This document shows, piece after piece, positions 6,148 to 13,904 of a stretch of 16,055 nt of DNA (within the stretch, counting starts at the first letter, position 1; each line of letters starts with the position of its first letter). The notes below the pieces were generated by a model. That model did not search any database. It saw nothing but the letters and a program-made list of their open reading frames with translations, and had not been told where the DNA came from. This DNA is from Rickettsiales bacterium (GTDB lineage Bacteria > Pseudomonadota > Alphaproteobacteria > Rickettsiales > UBA1997). The position numbers and the translations under genes are program-made. The DNA lies in assembly GCA_947487845.1 (NCBI GenBank), contig CANKYC010000020.1:1-16055 (forward strand). Reading direction: 5' to 3'.

Positions 6148-7410
6148 ATGTCTAAAAAAATTTGTTCCTTATCACTTCGGGATACGGAAACACGACACGA
6201 GTCGCCCCCCGCTTTGCGGGGATCCTCATCCCGCACGTCTATGAGACATAAGGGAAAAATTTTTATTGTTAGCGGTGGCACGGGTGGCCATATAATTCCT
6301 GCTCGTTGTTTGGCTGAATATTTGGCAACGCAAAAGCAGGAAGTGGTTTTTTTGGGCGATAGAAAAATCGCCAGCTATATCAAGCCTGCGGATATATTTA
6401 AGTCAGAATTTATTTGCTCTTCGCAATTGCTTAAATCACCGATTGCGCTGATTAAAGCGGCGCTAAAAATTGGTTATGGAATATGGCAATCATTGTATTT
6501 TTTCTTGCGCGACAAGCCGAAATATGTGGTGGCTTTTGGCGGCTATTCAACCTTTCCAGTGTTGATTGCAGCGATTCTAACCAAAACTGATATTATTCTT
6601 CACGAGCAAAATGCCCATTTAGGAAAAGTGAATCGCATTTTTGCTAAATATGCCAAAAAAATTGCCCTTTCTTTTGTTGAAACTTCGGGAATTGCCGAAA
6701 ATGATTTGAAGAAAACTATTTTTGTTGGAAATCCGGTACGTCAGGAAATTCTAGATTTAAGTCAAATTCCATACAGTTTGCCAGTTCAAGAGCCTGAAGA
6801 AATTAAGCCGGATAATAAAATGGGTTATGATGTGCTTTTGGCTTCCGATTTTTATCAGGAAGAAAAGGAAAAAGCGCAAAATTTATTTAACATTTTAGTT
6901 ATTGGTGGTTCTGGCGGTGCCAAAATTTTCAGCGAAATTTTGCCTAAAGCTTTTTTTAATTTGAGCGAAAATATAAAATCGCAACTTCAGATAACGCAGC
7001 AATGTCGCGCCGAATTGATGACGGCAACTTTTGAACAATATAAATCTTTCAATATCAATATTATGATCGATTCTTTTTTTATGAATATGCCCGAGTTAAT
7101 AAAGTCTTCGCACCTTGTAATTGCACGCTCTGGCTCTTCTTCGATTTTTGAATTTTGTGCGGCAAAAAAGCCGATGATTTTAGTTCCATTTGCGCTTTCG
7201 GCAGATAATCATCAGGAAAAAAATGCCCGTTATCTTGAGAAAAACGGTGCGGCGATTGTGGTAACTGAAAGCGAATTTACGATTAATAAAATAAACGAAC
7301 TCTTAAAAAATCTGATTGATAGTCACGCAACCCTAAAGAAGATGTCGGATAATGCTGCTTCTTTGGCGGTTCTTGATGCAACTAAAAATCTTGCTTTACT
7401 AGTAGAATGA
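6148..7410 (+). CDS. murG: UDP-GlcNAc:lipid I GlcNAc transferase MurG, with an in-frame N-terminal insertion
   Basis: MurG adds GlcNAc to lipid I on the cytoplasmic face of the inner membrane, making lipid II for peptidoglycan. From the ATG at 6148 the protein is 420 residues, longer than usual (about 350-360). Visible motifs: the N-domain glycine loop GGTGGH (43-48); FGGYSTFP; HEQNAHLGKVNRI; GNPVR at the end of the N-domain; GGSGGAK starting the C-domain (GGSQGA is usual); RSGSSSIFEF; and the donor-site segment SADNHQEKNAR. Two things add length. About 33 codons after MSKK interrupt the expected MSKK-IFIVSGG junction and coincide with a palindrome at 6167-6253. The linker between GNPVR and the second domain is also about 25-30 residues longer than in E. 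coli. Initiation at the ATG at 6241 would avoid the first oddity. The 3' end overlaps the next gene by four bases (ATGA). Confidence 0.93.
   Translation: MSKKICSLSLRDTETRHESPPALRGSSSRTSMRHKGKIFIVSGGTGGHIIPARCLAEYLATQKQEVVFLGDRKIASYIKPADIFKSEFICSSQLLKSPIALIKAALKIGYGIWQSLYFFLRDKPKYVVAFGGYSTFPVLIAAILTKTDIILHEQNAHLGKVNRIFAKYAKKIALSFVETSGIAENDLKKTIFVGNPVRQEILDLSQIPYSLPVQEPEEIKPDNKMGYDVLLASDFYQEEKEKAQNLFNILVIGGSGGAKIFSEILPKAFFNLSENIKSQLQITQQCRAELMTATFEQYKSFNINIMIDSFFMNMPELIKSSHLVIARSGSSSIFEFCAAKKPMILVPFALSADNHQEKNARYLEKNGAAIVVTESEFTINKINELLKNLIDSHATLKKMSDNAASLAVLDATKNLALLVE
6167..6253. repeat. Nested palindromic element inside the 5' end of murG
   Basis: Three nested pairs of complementary blocks share one centre: CCTTAT (6167-6172) with ATAAGG (6248-6253), CGGGAT (6178-6183) with ATCCCG (6228-6233), and CCCCGC (6207-6212) with GCGGGG (6216-6221) around a TTT loop. 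The stretch is far more GC-rich than its surroundings and is open in the murG frame. AAAAATTT occurs on both sides (6156-6163 and 6255-6262), so the element could have entered an A/T tract. Removing the 99 bases between the two ATT codons (6160 and 6259) restores a standard MurG start. The form resembles the Rickettsia palindromic elements that sit in frame within genes; kinship with them is inference. Confidence 0.6.
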
Positions 7411-7877
7411 AAACAGAAGAAAGCCAACAAACTGCTGAAAATTCTTTGGGCCAAATTTTGCGTGAAAAACGTCAATTTTTGAAAATGGAGATTTTGGAAA
7501 TAAGCACTTATTTGAAAATTAAATCGCGTGATATTGAAGCGATTGAAAATGACGATTTGAAGCATATAACCAAGCATTTATATGTGCCGGGACTTATTCG
7601 TTCTTATGCTAAATTTTTGAAAATCGATTCAAAACTTATTGAAGAAAAAATAAAAGTTTTACCAATCGCCTCCAATACTGAAAATAAAAAACACCAACTT
7701 TTAAATATTGGTGAAAGCGACCAATTGTCGCCTGATAAAGACAGTGTTTTTAATTTTTTATTGATCTCAATTTTGTTATTTTTAGCGCTACTATCATTAT
7801 ATAATTCTTTTCAAAATAATGACGCTTTGATTACTAACCAAAAATTGATTCATGAACTGGAGAATATTGATTCCTAG
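7407..7877 (+). CDS. Short RodZ-like protein: HTH domain plus one membrane helix
   Basis: A 156-residue protein. Residues about 13-75 are a helix-turn-helix domain of the RodZ/HTH_25 type: GQILREKRQFLKMEILEIS, then LKIKSRDIEAIENDD, then the typical HLYVPGLIRSYAKFLKID. A linker (76-112) leads to one strongly hydrophobic helix at about 114-133 (FNFLLISILLFLALLSLY) and a tail of about 23 residues. In RodZ the HTH domain binds MreB in the cytoplasm, the helix spans the inner membrane, and a periplasmic beta domain follows; that last domain is missing here. The start overlaps the murG stop by four bases and the stop directly abuts the AsmA gene, so the three are probably co-transcribed. A role in cell shape or wall synthesis is inferred from the fold and the murG linkage; a membrane-bound regulator is the alternative. 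Confidence 0.8.
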   Translation: MKTEESQQTAENSLGQILREKRQFLKMEILEISTYLKIKSRDIEAIENDDLKHITKHLYVPGLIRSYAKFLKIDSKLIEEKIKVLPIASNTENKKHQLLNIGESDQLSPDKDSVFNFLLISILLFLALLSLYNSFQNNDALITNQKLIHELENIDS

Positions 7878-10800
7878 ATGACTGAAATGGACCATGAAAA
7901 CATTGGTATTGAACTTGAAAAACCGAAAAGCCTTAAGGAAAAGATTTTAGAATCCGAGGCTTTTAAGATTGGCGCGTCAGTGTTTTTAGGTTTGATTTTA
8001 TTGCTGGTGATCCTGCCATTTTTTTTCGATAATTCTGCTTTAAAATTCCAGATTGTTCAAAAAGTTAGCCAAATTTCAGGCGCTAATTTTGTGATTAACG
8101 GTAATATTAGAATTGCGCTGTTGCCGGTTCCATCAATTACAGCAAATGACGTTTTATTGCAAAATTATAAACCAAAAATTTTTGCTGAAGAAATCGAAAA
8201 TAAATCACAAAAAATTTATAACCTTTATGCTAAATCGGTTAAAATAAAATTACCGATTTTCCAATTTTCCAGCGATGCAGTTATTGATGAAATAATTTTT
8301 ACTGATCCAGTTTTGGAAAGTTATGGCGAAAGCGATATTGTTGTGGAGCGCAAAGATCGATTTACTGAAATAATCGCTCAATTTTCTAAAGATACTGGCA
8401 ATAAAGAAGAGAAAAAATTGGGTTCAGGAATTAGCGCTAAAATGTTTGCAGTTTCTGATTTAAAGGCGGCAGATCTAAAAATTGAAAATATTCCCGACCT
8501 TGTGATTAAAAATGGTCAGACGATTTTTTATGATCACATTGGAAGAAAAAGAGAAGTGCAAAAAATTAATTCTGAAATTGAAGTCAGCAGAAAAAAGATT
8601 TTGGCTCAAGGTGATTTTAGCAGCGAATCAATAGTCAGTAATTTTAAATTTGTTGCCAAGTTCAATTCTTCTTCTGGTGGCCCGGATTCCTTGCTAGAAA
8701 TAACTTCTCCGGTTATGGAAATGCGCATCAAGGGAAATTTTCCTTCTGAAAATAAAGGCTTTTTAGAAAGTGATTTTAAAGGTAAGTTGGAAGCAGAAAT
8801 TTTGGAATTAAAATCATTTTATAGAAGTTATATCAGTGGAAATAGTGTTGTTTATAATAAGTTAAAATATAGCTCCAAGCCTGTTAAAATAAGCGCTGAC
8901 ATTAAAAATAAAGATAAGGAAATTTCGGTTGGTAATGTTGTAATTAATTCTGCCTTGGTTAATGGAAAAGGTGATCTAGAAGTAAATTTTGTCGATAAAA
9001 TTCCGCTGATTGATATTAGTTTAGTTTTAGAAAATCTCGATCTCGACAATATTTGGTCCGGCGATCCGGTATCAGTTGCTGCAACTGTGAAACAGTCAAA
9101 TACTATAGGAAATATTATTGATGAATCAGTCGAAACTTTGGCTAAAGCCACTCCGCAACCCGAGTTAAAAGATGAAGCTGGTGTAAAAAAAGAAGTAATT
9201 GATAAGACAAAAATAATTGACGGTTCTAAAAAAATTGAGCCGATCAATTTTGATTTCACTAATAAAATCAATGATTTCGAACTCAATGCTGAAATCAAAA
9301 TTAACAATGTAAGATATTTTGAAGGCGAGATCAAGGATGTTGATCTTTACGCCACAGTTTCCAAGGAAGGAGAAATTCTGATTTTGCCGATGATTTTTAG
9401 AGTTCCGGGTGAAGGATTATTTCGTGTTAATGGTGCTTTAGATAATACTGGAGCGGTTCCTAAATTTGTTGGAAAATTTGACGTAAATGGCAAAAGTCTA
9501 AAAGAAATTTTTAATTGGCTGAGGGTCGAATCGCAAAATTTAAAATTCGATAATCTTAAGGAATATAGCCTTTATTCCGACATTTTGCTTTCGCCAAATG
9601 AAGTTACGCTGAATAATTTTTATCTCAATTTGGGCGATGGTAATAGCGAATTTTTAGGTGAGATAAAAATCGATAATAGTGACAAGGTTTCCAATATTAC
9701 CAGCCGCTTTCAAACCAATGAATTCAATATTGACGACTATTTCCTGACTTCGGGACAAAATATTTATTTATCACCGGGATTGCTGATAAAAAAACTTTTA
9801 TGGCTCAATAATATTTCTTCAAATAACGCTCTTAATTTGCGCTTCGATAAATTGTCTTACAAAGGCGAACAGTTTTTTGATCAATCGGTAAAATTGCGTT
9901 TCGGTCGTGGATATGTTGAAGTTGCTGATCTTAATTTGAAGTCAGATAAAACTAAGATGAATGCCAGTCTGGCGATTGATATTAGTGATAAAATTCCGAA
10001 ATTTGATATGAATATTACGGCGAATAATTTTCATTATGAGACTTTGCAAAAAAATAGTTCGCTGGCGGATAAAAATTCTGGTAAAACACCGAATAAAAAT
10101 TTCTTCGATCAATTCTACGCAATACCATCTCTCGAAGGATTTAGTGGGAAGGTAAAATTGAGTTTTGATAAATTAAATCTGGATGATTTGGAGATTAAAA
10201 ATTTTAAATTGGTCGGAAAATTAAAAAATGGCGATCTGAATGATTCAGAATTTTCCTGCGATTTATATGAAGGAAAGTTGATCTACAAAGGCTTGTTAGG
10301 AATTAAAATAAATAAAGCCATTAATGGTAATTTGCAGTTTAATAATGCTTCTCTGCGACCACTTTTATCTAATACTATTGGCGTAAATAATGTTTCCGGT
10401 GTCGCTAATATTTCTGCAAGTGTCACCGCTTTGGCCGGCAAAAAAGAAGATTTTACTAAAGAATTAACCACCGAAATAAAATTTAATGCTAATTCTCCGA
10501 CGGTTGAGGGATATGGCTTGAGCGAGTTAGTTAAAAAAATGTTCGATCCCGAAAATAATCGCGCCAGTTTAAATGATCCGGAAAAGATTTTAATAAATCC
10601 AAATAGTTCAACCACTTTTAAACAAGCCAACGGCACGATTCAGGTTGCTAATGGCAAAGCAGGAAAATTGCGTATCAACGTTACGGCGCCAGCGGTTAAT
10701 GGAATTATTTCGGGATCAGTAAATTTAGTAACTAACAGCGCTGATGTTTTATTTAATGCTATTTTCCTGACCGGAACTCGCCAAAAACAAAGTCCAATCA

Positions 10801-11015
10801 ATATCGCAACTAATCTTAAAGGAAATATCAGCGCACTTTCACAAAGCACAAATATAGATCAAGCAAGACAATATCTCGGTCTTTCTGGCGTTGCGCCAAA
10901 GCAGAAGCCAAAAGAAGATTTGTCACGAATTTTACCGCCGCAAGAAAATGGAGCGCCCATTGAAAATGCTCCCTTTCAAATAGATTCGGCCACAACTTCA
11001 ACCCCAAATCAATAA
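7878..11015 (+). CDS. AsmA family protein (large, membrane-anchored)
   Basis: A 1045-residue protein with one N-terminal membrane helix at about 31-50 (IGASVFLGLILLLVILPFFF). The helix is followed by the hallmark AsmA start, GANFVINGNIRIALLPVPSI, with NDVLLQN just after. The rest is largely beta-strand sequence with repeated G(D/N)L and I/V-rich stretches, as expected for the long hydrophobic groove of AsmA-like proteins. The C-terminal AsmA domain is visible at about 911-975 (FKQANGTIQVANGKAG, then an INVTAPAVNGIISGSV strand pair). The protein ends with a Pro/Ser/Thr/Gln-rich tail. A lysine- and glutamate-rich linker lies near 415-455. Members are inner-membrane proteins facing the periplasm, linked to outer-membrane assembly and phospholipid transport. 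The start directly abuts the preceding stop (TAG-ATG), with GGAG 15 bases upstream; the stop overlaps panB by one base (TAATG). Confidence 0.88.
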   Translation: MTEMDHENIGIELEKPKSLKEKILESEAFKIGASVFLGLILLLVILPFFFDNSALKFQIVQKVSQISGANFVINGNIRIALLPVPSITANDVLLQNYKPKIFAEEIENKSQKIYNLYAKSVKIKLPIFQFSSDAVIDEIIFTDPVLESYGESDIVVERKDRFTEIIAQFSKDTGNKEEKKLGSGISAKMFAVSDLKAADLKIENIPDLVIKNGQTIFYDHIGRKREVQKINSEIEVSRKKILAQGDFSSESIVSNFKFVAKFNSSSGGPDSLLEITSPVMEMRIKGNFPSENKGFLESDFKGKLEAEILELKSFYRSYISGNSVVYNKLKYSSKPVKISADIKNKDKEISVGNVVINSALVNGKGDLEVNFVDKIPLIDISLVLENLDLDNIWSGDPVSVAATVKQSNTIGNIIDESVETLAKATPQPELKDEAGVKKEVIDKTKIIDGSKKIEPINFDFTNKINDFELNAEIKINNVRYFEGEIKDVDLYATVSKEGEILILPMIFRVPGEGLFRVNGALDNTGAVPKFVGKFDVNGKSLKEIFNWLRVESQNLKFDNLKEYSLYSDILLSPNEVTLNNFYLNLGDGNSEFLGEIKIDNSDKVSNITSRFQTNEFNIDDYFLTSGQNIYLSPGLLIKKLLWLNNISSNNALNLRFDKLSYKGEQFFDQSVKLRFGRGYVEVADLNLKSDKTKMNASLAIDISDKIPKFDMNITANNFHYETLQKNSSLADKNSGKTPNKNFFDQFYAIPSLEGFSGKVKLSFDKLNLDDLEIKNFKLVGKLKNGDLNDSEFSCDLYEGKLIYKGLLGIKINKAINGNLQFNNASLRPLLSNTIGVNNVSGVANISASVTALAGKKEDFTKELTTEIKFNANSPTVEGYGLSELVKKMFDPENNRASLNDPEKILINPNSSTTFKQANGTIQVANGKAGKLRINVTAPAVNGIISGSVNLVTNSADVLFNAIFLTGTRQKQSPINIATNLKGNISALSQSTNIDQARQYLGLSGVAPKQKPKEDLSRILPPQENGAPIENAPFQIDSATTSTPNQ

Positions 11016-11803
11016 TGCCAAGTTCAACTGCCAATATTTTACAGAAAAAAAATCGCGAAAAAATTATTTGCTTAACGGCTTATACTTTTCCAATGGCAAA
11101 AATAATTGACGAATATTGCGACATAATTTTGGTTGGCGATTCGCTGGGAATGACAATTTACGGCTTTAAAGATACGTTGGACGTGACTTTAGACATGATG
11201 ATAAATCATGGAAAAGCAGTAATGAAAGCGGTAAAAAAATCTTTTGTAGTTGTCGATTTGCCTTTTGGAACTTACGAAAATTCAAAAGAACAAGCTTTGG
11301 AATCGGCAAAAAAAGTAATTGCTGAAACTGGTTGCAACGCCATTAAAATCGAGACTTCGCGCGAATTAGTTCCAACAGTAAAATTTTTGGTTCAAAATAA
11401 TATTAATGTAATGGCGCATGTTGGTTTAATGCCACAACATGTTCGTGAAATTGGCGGCTATCGTTATCAGGGGCGTGACGAAGAATCAGCGCGTGAAATT
11501 TTAGAAACTTCCAGATTAATTGAAGAAGCTGGAGCTTTTTGCTTGGTAATTGAAGCGGTGCCAGAAAAGTTAGCGAGTGAAATTTCAGCAGTACTAAAAA
11601 TCCCAACAATTGGCATTGGAGCTTCAGCGGAGTGCGACGGACAGGTTTTGGTAATTGATGATTTGTTAGGAATTAATCAGGAATTTAAGCCGAGATTTGT
11701 TAAGCATTACGCAAATATTGCTTTGCAAATTGCCAACGCGGCGCAGCAATTTTCTCAAGATGTTAAAAATAAACAATTTCCTGCATCGGAAAATTTGCTT
11801 TAG
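11015..11803 (+). CDS. panB: 3-methyl-2-oxobutanoate hydroxymethyltransferase
   Basis: PanB transfers a hydroxymethyl group from 5,10-methylene-tetrahydrofolate to 2-oxoisovalerate, giving ketopantoate, the first step to pantothenate and coenzyme A. The 262 residues match the normal length. Metal and substrate residues are visible in context: D42 in VGDSLGM, D81 in VVDLPFG, K111 and E113 in IKIE, and the catalytic E180 in VIEAVP. AHVGLMPQ (134-141) and IPTIGIGAS with CDGQVLV are further family signatures. It is a cytoplasmic TIM-barrel enzyme. No panC or panD is adjacent, which is uncommon because panB is often next to panC. It is the last gene of the murG run, overlapping the AsmA stop by one base. 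The stop is followed by 157 non-coding bases that hold the typA promoter. Confidence 0.96.
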   Translation: MPSSTANILQKKNREKIICLTAYTFPMAKIIDEYCDIILVGDSLGMTIYGFKDTLDVTLDMMINHGKAVMKAVKKSFVVVDLPFGTYENSKEQALESAKKVIAETGCNAIKIETSRELVPTVKFLVQNNINVMAHVGLMPQHVREIGGYRYQGRDEESAREILETSRLIEEAGAFCLVIEAVPEKLASEISAVLKIPTIGIGASAECDGQVLVIDDLLGINQEFKPRFVKHYANIALQIANAAQQFSQDVKNKQFPASENLL

Positions 11804-11863
11804 TTTTAAGCCAGCAATTTTTGTTAAAAAACCGCTTAAATCCTGCTTTCGCAAGGTTTGAAG

Positions 11864-11891
11864 TTGACAGTTAGTTTTCGATTCATATTTT
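11864..11891 (+). promoter_or_regulatory. Probable sigma-70-type promoter of typA
   Basis: A perfect -35 box TTGACA (11864-11869) is followed after 16 bases by TATTTT (11886-11891), four of six matches to the -10 consensus. The distance to the typA ATG gives an A/T- and pyrimidine-rich leader of about 60 bases with no Shine-Dalgarno sequence. It lies in the only sizeable gap between panB and typA. Confidence 0.5.
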
Positions 11892-11960
11892 GCCGCCTCC
11901 GAATTTTTCGCTGAAATTTTCCACATCCAGTTTCTTTTCCAAAAAAATTAAAAATTACAA

Positions 11961-13808
11961 ATGACTGACTTCAGAAACGTTGCCATTATTGCTCACGTTG
12001 ACCATGGCAAAACTACATTAATCGATGCGATGTTGCATCAAAGTGGAACTTTCCGCGCCAACCAACAAGTTGAAAACCGCGTTATGGATTCCAACGATCT
12101 TGAAAAAGAACGCGGAATTACAATTCTTGCAAAATGCACTTCAATCATGTGGAAAGACCACAAAATCAATGTTATCGACACTCCCGGACACGCCGATTTT
12201 GGTGGTGAAGTTGAGCGCGTTCTTTCAATGGCGGACAGCACCTTGCTTTTGGTTGATTCTGCCGAAGGTGTTATGCCGCAAACTAAATTTGTGCTTTCAA
12301 AAGCCTTGGCTCTTGGTTTGAAACCAATTGTTATCATTAATAAAATTGACCGTGGTGACGCGCGTCCCGATGAAGTTCTCAACGAAATTTTCGACCTTTT
12401 TGTTTCGCTAAATGCCAATGAAGCGCAATTAGATTTTCCAGTTCTTTACGCTGTAGGTCGTGACGGCTGGTGTGTTCGTGATATGGATAAAGATGAACGC
12501 AAAGATTTATCACCACTTTTTGACCTAATTTTGGAACATGTTAATCCGCCAAAATTCGATGTTAATGGTCCTTTCATGATGCTTGCAACTTTGCTTGACC
12601 GCAGCCCTTATTTTGGTCGCATGTTGACTGGTCGCATCTATTCGGGAAAAGCCAAAAATTTGATGAGCTTCAAAGCAATCAATCTTAAAGGCGAAGTTGT
12701 TGAACAAGGTCGTTTAACCAAGTTACACGTGTTTCGCGGTGTTGATAAAGTTCCTGTTGAAGAAGCCCAAGCGGGCGACATCGTTTCAATTGCAGGTTTA
12801 GAAAAAGCTTCAGTTTCTGATACTCTTTGCGATTTGTCAGTTACTCAACCAATCAAATCAACGCCAATCGACCCGCCTACAATGGCGATCACCATCAGCG
12901 TAAATGATTCGCCGCTTGCTGGTATGGAAGGTTCAAAAGTTACTTCGCGAATGATCCGCGAACGTTTATTTGCTGAAGCCGAAACTAACGTGGCGATCAA
13001 AGTTAAAGAATCTGATGCCAAAGACGCTTTTGAAGTTGGTGGACGCGGCGAGTTACAACTTGGTGTATTAATTGAAAACATGCGTCGCGAAGGTTTCGAG
13101 CTTTCAGTTTCAAGACCTCGCGTTCTTTTCAAAAAAGAAGCCAATGGCGATGTTTTAGAACCAGTTGAAGAAGTTGTAGTCGACGTTGATGAAGCTTTCA
13201 GCGGTGTTGTAGTTGAAAAACTTTCTTCAAGAAAAGGCGAAATGATTGAAATGAAACCATCTACCGGCGGCAAAAACCGTTTAGTATTTTATGTTCCGTC
13301 TCGTGGTTTGATCGGCTATCAAAGCGAATTCTTGACTGACACCAAAGGTTCAGGAGTTTTAAACAGAATTTTCCACGCTTACGTTCCTTACAAAGGTGAA
13401 ATTGCTTATAAGAAAAACGGCGCCTTAATTTCAACTGAAGCTGGCGAAGCAGTTGCTTACGCTCTTTGGAACCTTCAAGATCGCGGAACTATGTTCATCA
13501 AGCCTCAGCAAAAAGTTTATTCAGGAATGGTGATCGGTGAAAATTCTAAACAAGGTGATTTGGAAGTTAACGTGTTAAAAGGAAAGCAACTTACCAACGT
13601 TCGCGCTTCTGGAACTGACGAAGCAATTCGCTTAATTCCAGCTCGTGAGTTAACTTTGGAAGACATGATCACTTACGTTGGCGATGATGAATTGGTTGAA
13701 GTTACGCCAAAATCTCTACGTTTACGTAAAAAATTCTTAGATTCTAACGAACGCAAACGCTTGGGAAGAAGCAAAGAAGCCAAATTTGACTTCGTTCAAG
13801 AAGAATAA
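11961..13808 (+). CDS. typA: Ribosome-binding translational GTPase TypA/BipA
   Basis: A 615-residue GTPase of the EF-G/LepA class that binds the 70S ribosome and helps large-subunit assembly and stress adaptation. The G motifs are intact: G1 AHVDHGKTT (11-19), G2 RGITI (51-55), G3 DTPGH (73-77), G4 NKID (127-130). After the G domain comes a beta-barrel domain, then the two EF-G-like domains (GRGELQLGVLIENMRREGFEL), then the TypA-specific C-terminal region (SRGLIGYQSEFLTDTKGSG, and further on GTDEAIRLIPARELTLED). The length is typical. Codons end in C more often (GAC, AAC, CGC, GGC) than in neighbouring genes, a sign of high expression. It has its own promoter upstream and a strong terminator downstream, so it is probably monocistronic. 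The start context is ACAA-ATG without a Shine-Dalgarno sequence. Confidence 0.97.
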   Translation: MTDFRNVAIIAHVDHGKTTLIDAMLHQSGTFRANQQVENRVMDSNDLEKERGITILAKCTSIMWKDHKINVIDTPGHADFGGEVERVLSMADSTLLLVDSAEGVMPQTKFVLSKALALGLKPIVIINKIDRGDARPDEVLNEIFDLFVSLNANEAQLDFPVLYAVGRDGWCVRDMDKDERKDLSPLFDLILEHVNPPKFDVNGPFMMLATLLDRSPYFGRMLTGRIYSGKAKNLMSFKAINLKGEVVEQGRLTKLHVFRGVDKVPVEEAQAGDIVSIAGLEKASVSDTLCDLSVTQPIKSTPIDPPTMAITISVNDSPLAGMEGSKVTSRMIRERLFAEAETNVAIKVKESDAKDAFEVGGRGELQLGVLIENMRREGFELSVSRPRVLFKKEANGDVLEPVEEVVVDVDEAFSGVVVEKLSSRKGEMIEMKPSTGGKNRLVFYVPSRGLIGYQSEFLTDTKGSGVLNRIFHAYVPYKGEIAYKKNGALISTEAGEAVAYALWNLQDRGTMFIKPQQKVYSGMVIGENSKQGDLEVNVLKGKQLTNVRASGTDEAIRLIPARELTLEDMITYVGDDELVEVTPKSLRLRKKFLDSNERKRLGRSKEAKFDFVQEE

Positions 13809-13812
13809 AACT

Positions 13813-13831
13813 TCTACTTTACAAAAAAGTA
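13813..13831 (+). other. Small hairpin between typA and its terminator
   Basis: CTACTTT (13813-13819) pairs with AAAGTAG (13825-13831) around a 5-base A-rich loop, starting four bases after the typA stop codon. There is no T-run, so it is probably an accessory or RNA-protecting stem ahead of the real terminator. Confidence 0.5.
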
Positions 13832-13842
13832 GTTGGCGCCTT

Positions 13843-13876
13843 AGCGCCGGAGAATTTATTTTCTCCGGCGCTTTTT
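13843..13876 (+). terminator. Strong rho-independent terminator of typA
   Basis: GCGCCGGAGAA (13843-13853) and TTCTCCGGCGC (13860-13870) form a perfect 11-bp stem with a 6-base loop, followed directly by six T residues (13871-13876). A shorter competing stem can form from GGCGC (13834-13838) and GCGCC (13843-13847), which would use the 5' side of the terminator stem. Confidence 0.92.
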
Positions 13877-13904
13877 TATACAAATAAATAATTTCAATTC
13901 TCAA

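Noticed and set aside
6123..6151. A promoter-like pair TTGTCA, 17 bases, TAATGT in front of murG
   Set aside because: The -10 box matches only three of six positions and would overlap the murG ATG at 6148. It could serve the 6241 start but is too weak to annotate.
8852..9334. A 160-codon open frame on the minus strand inside the AsmA-family gene
   Set aside because: It is Ser-, Leu- and Ile-rich low-complexity sequence lying wholly within a well-supported gene; it has no recognisable domain and is best explained as an antisense shadow.
11804..11960. Riboswitch or small RNA between panB and typA
   Set aside because: Apart from the promoter boxes no conserved fold or strong stem was seen in these 157 bases.
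12845..13273. A 142-codon open frame on the minus strand inside typA
   Set aside because: typA is certain here. The antisense frame is Ser/Thr/Pro-rich, as expected from complementing biased codons, and shows no family signature.
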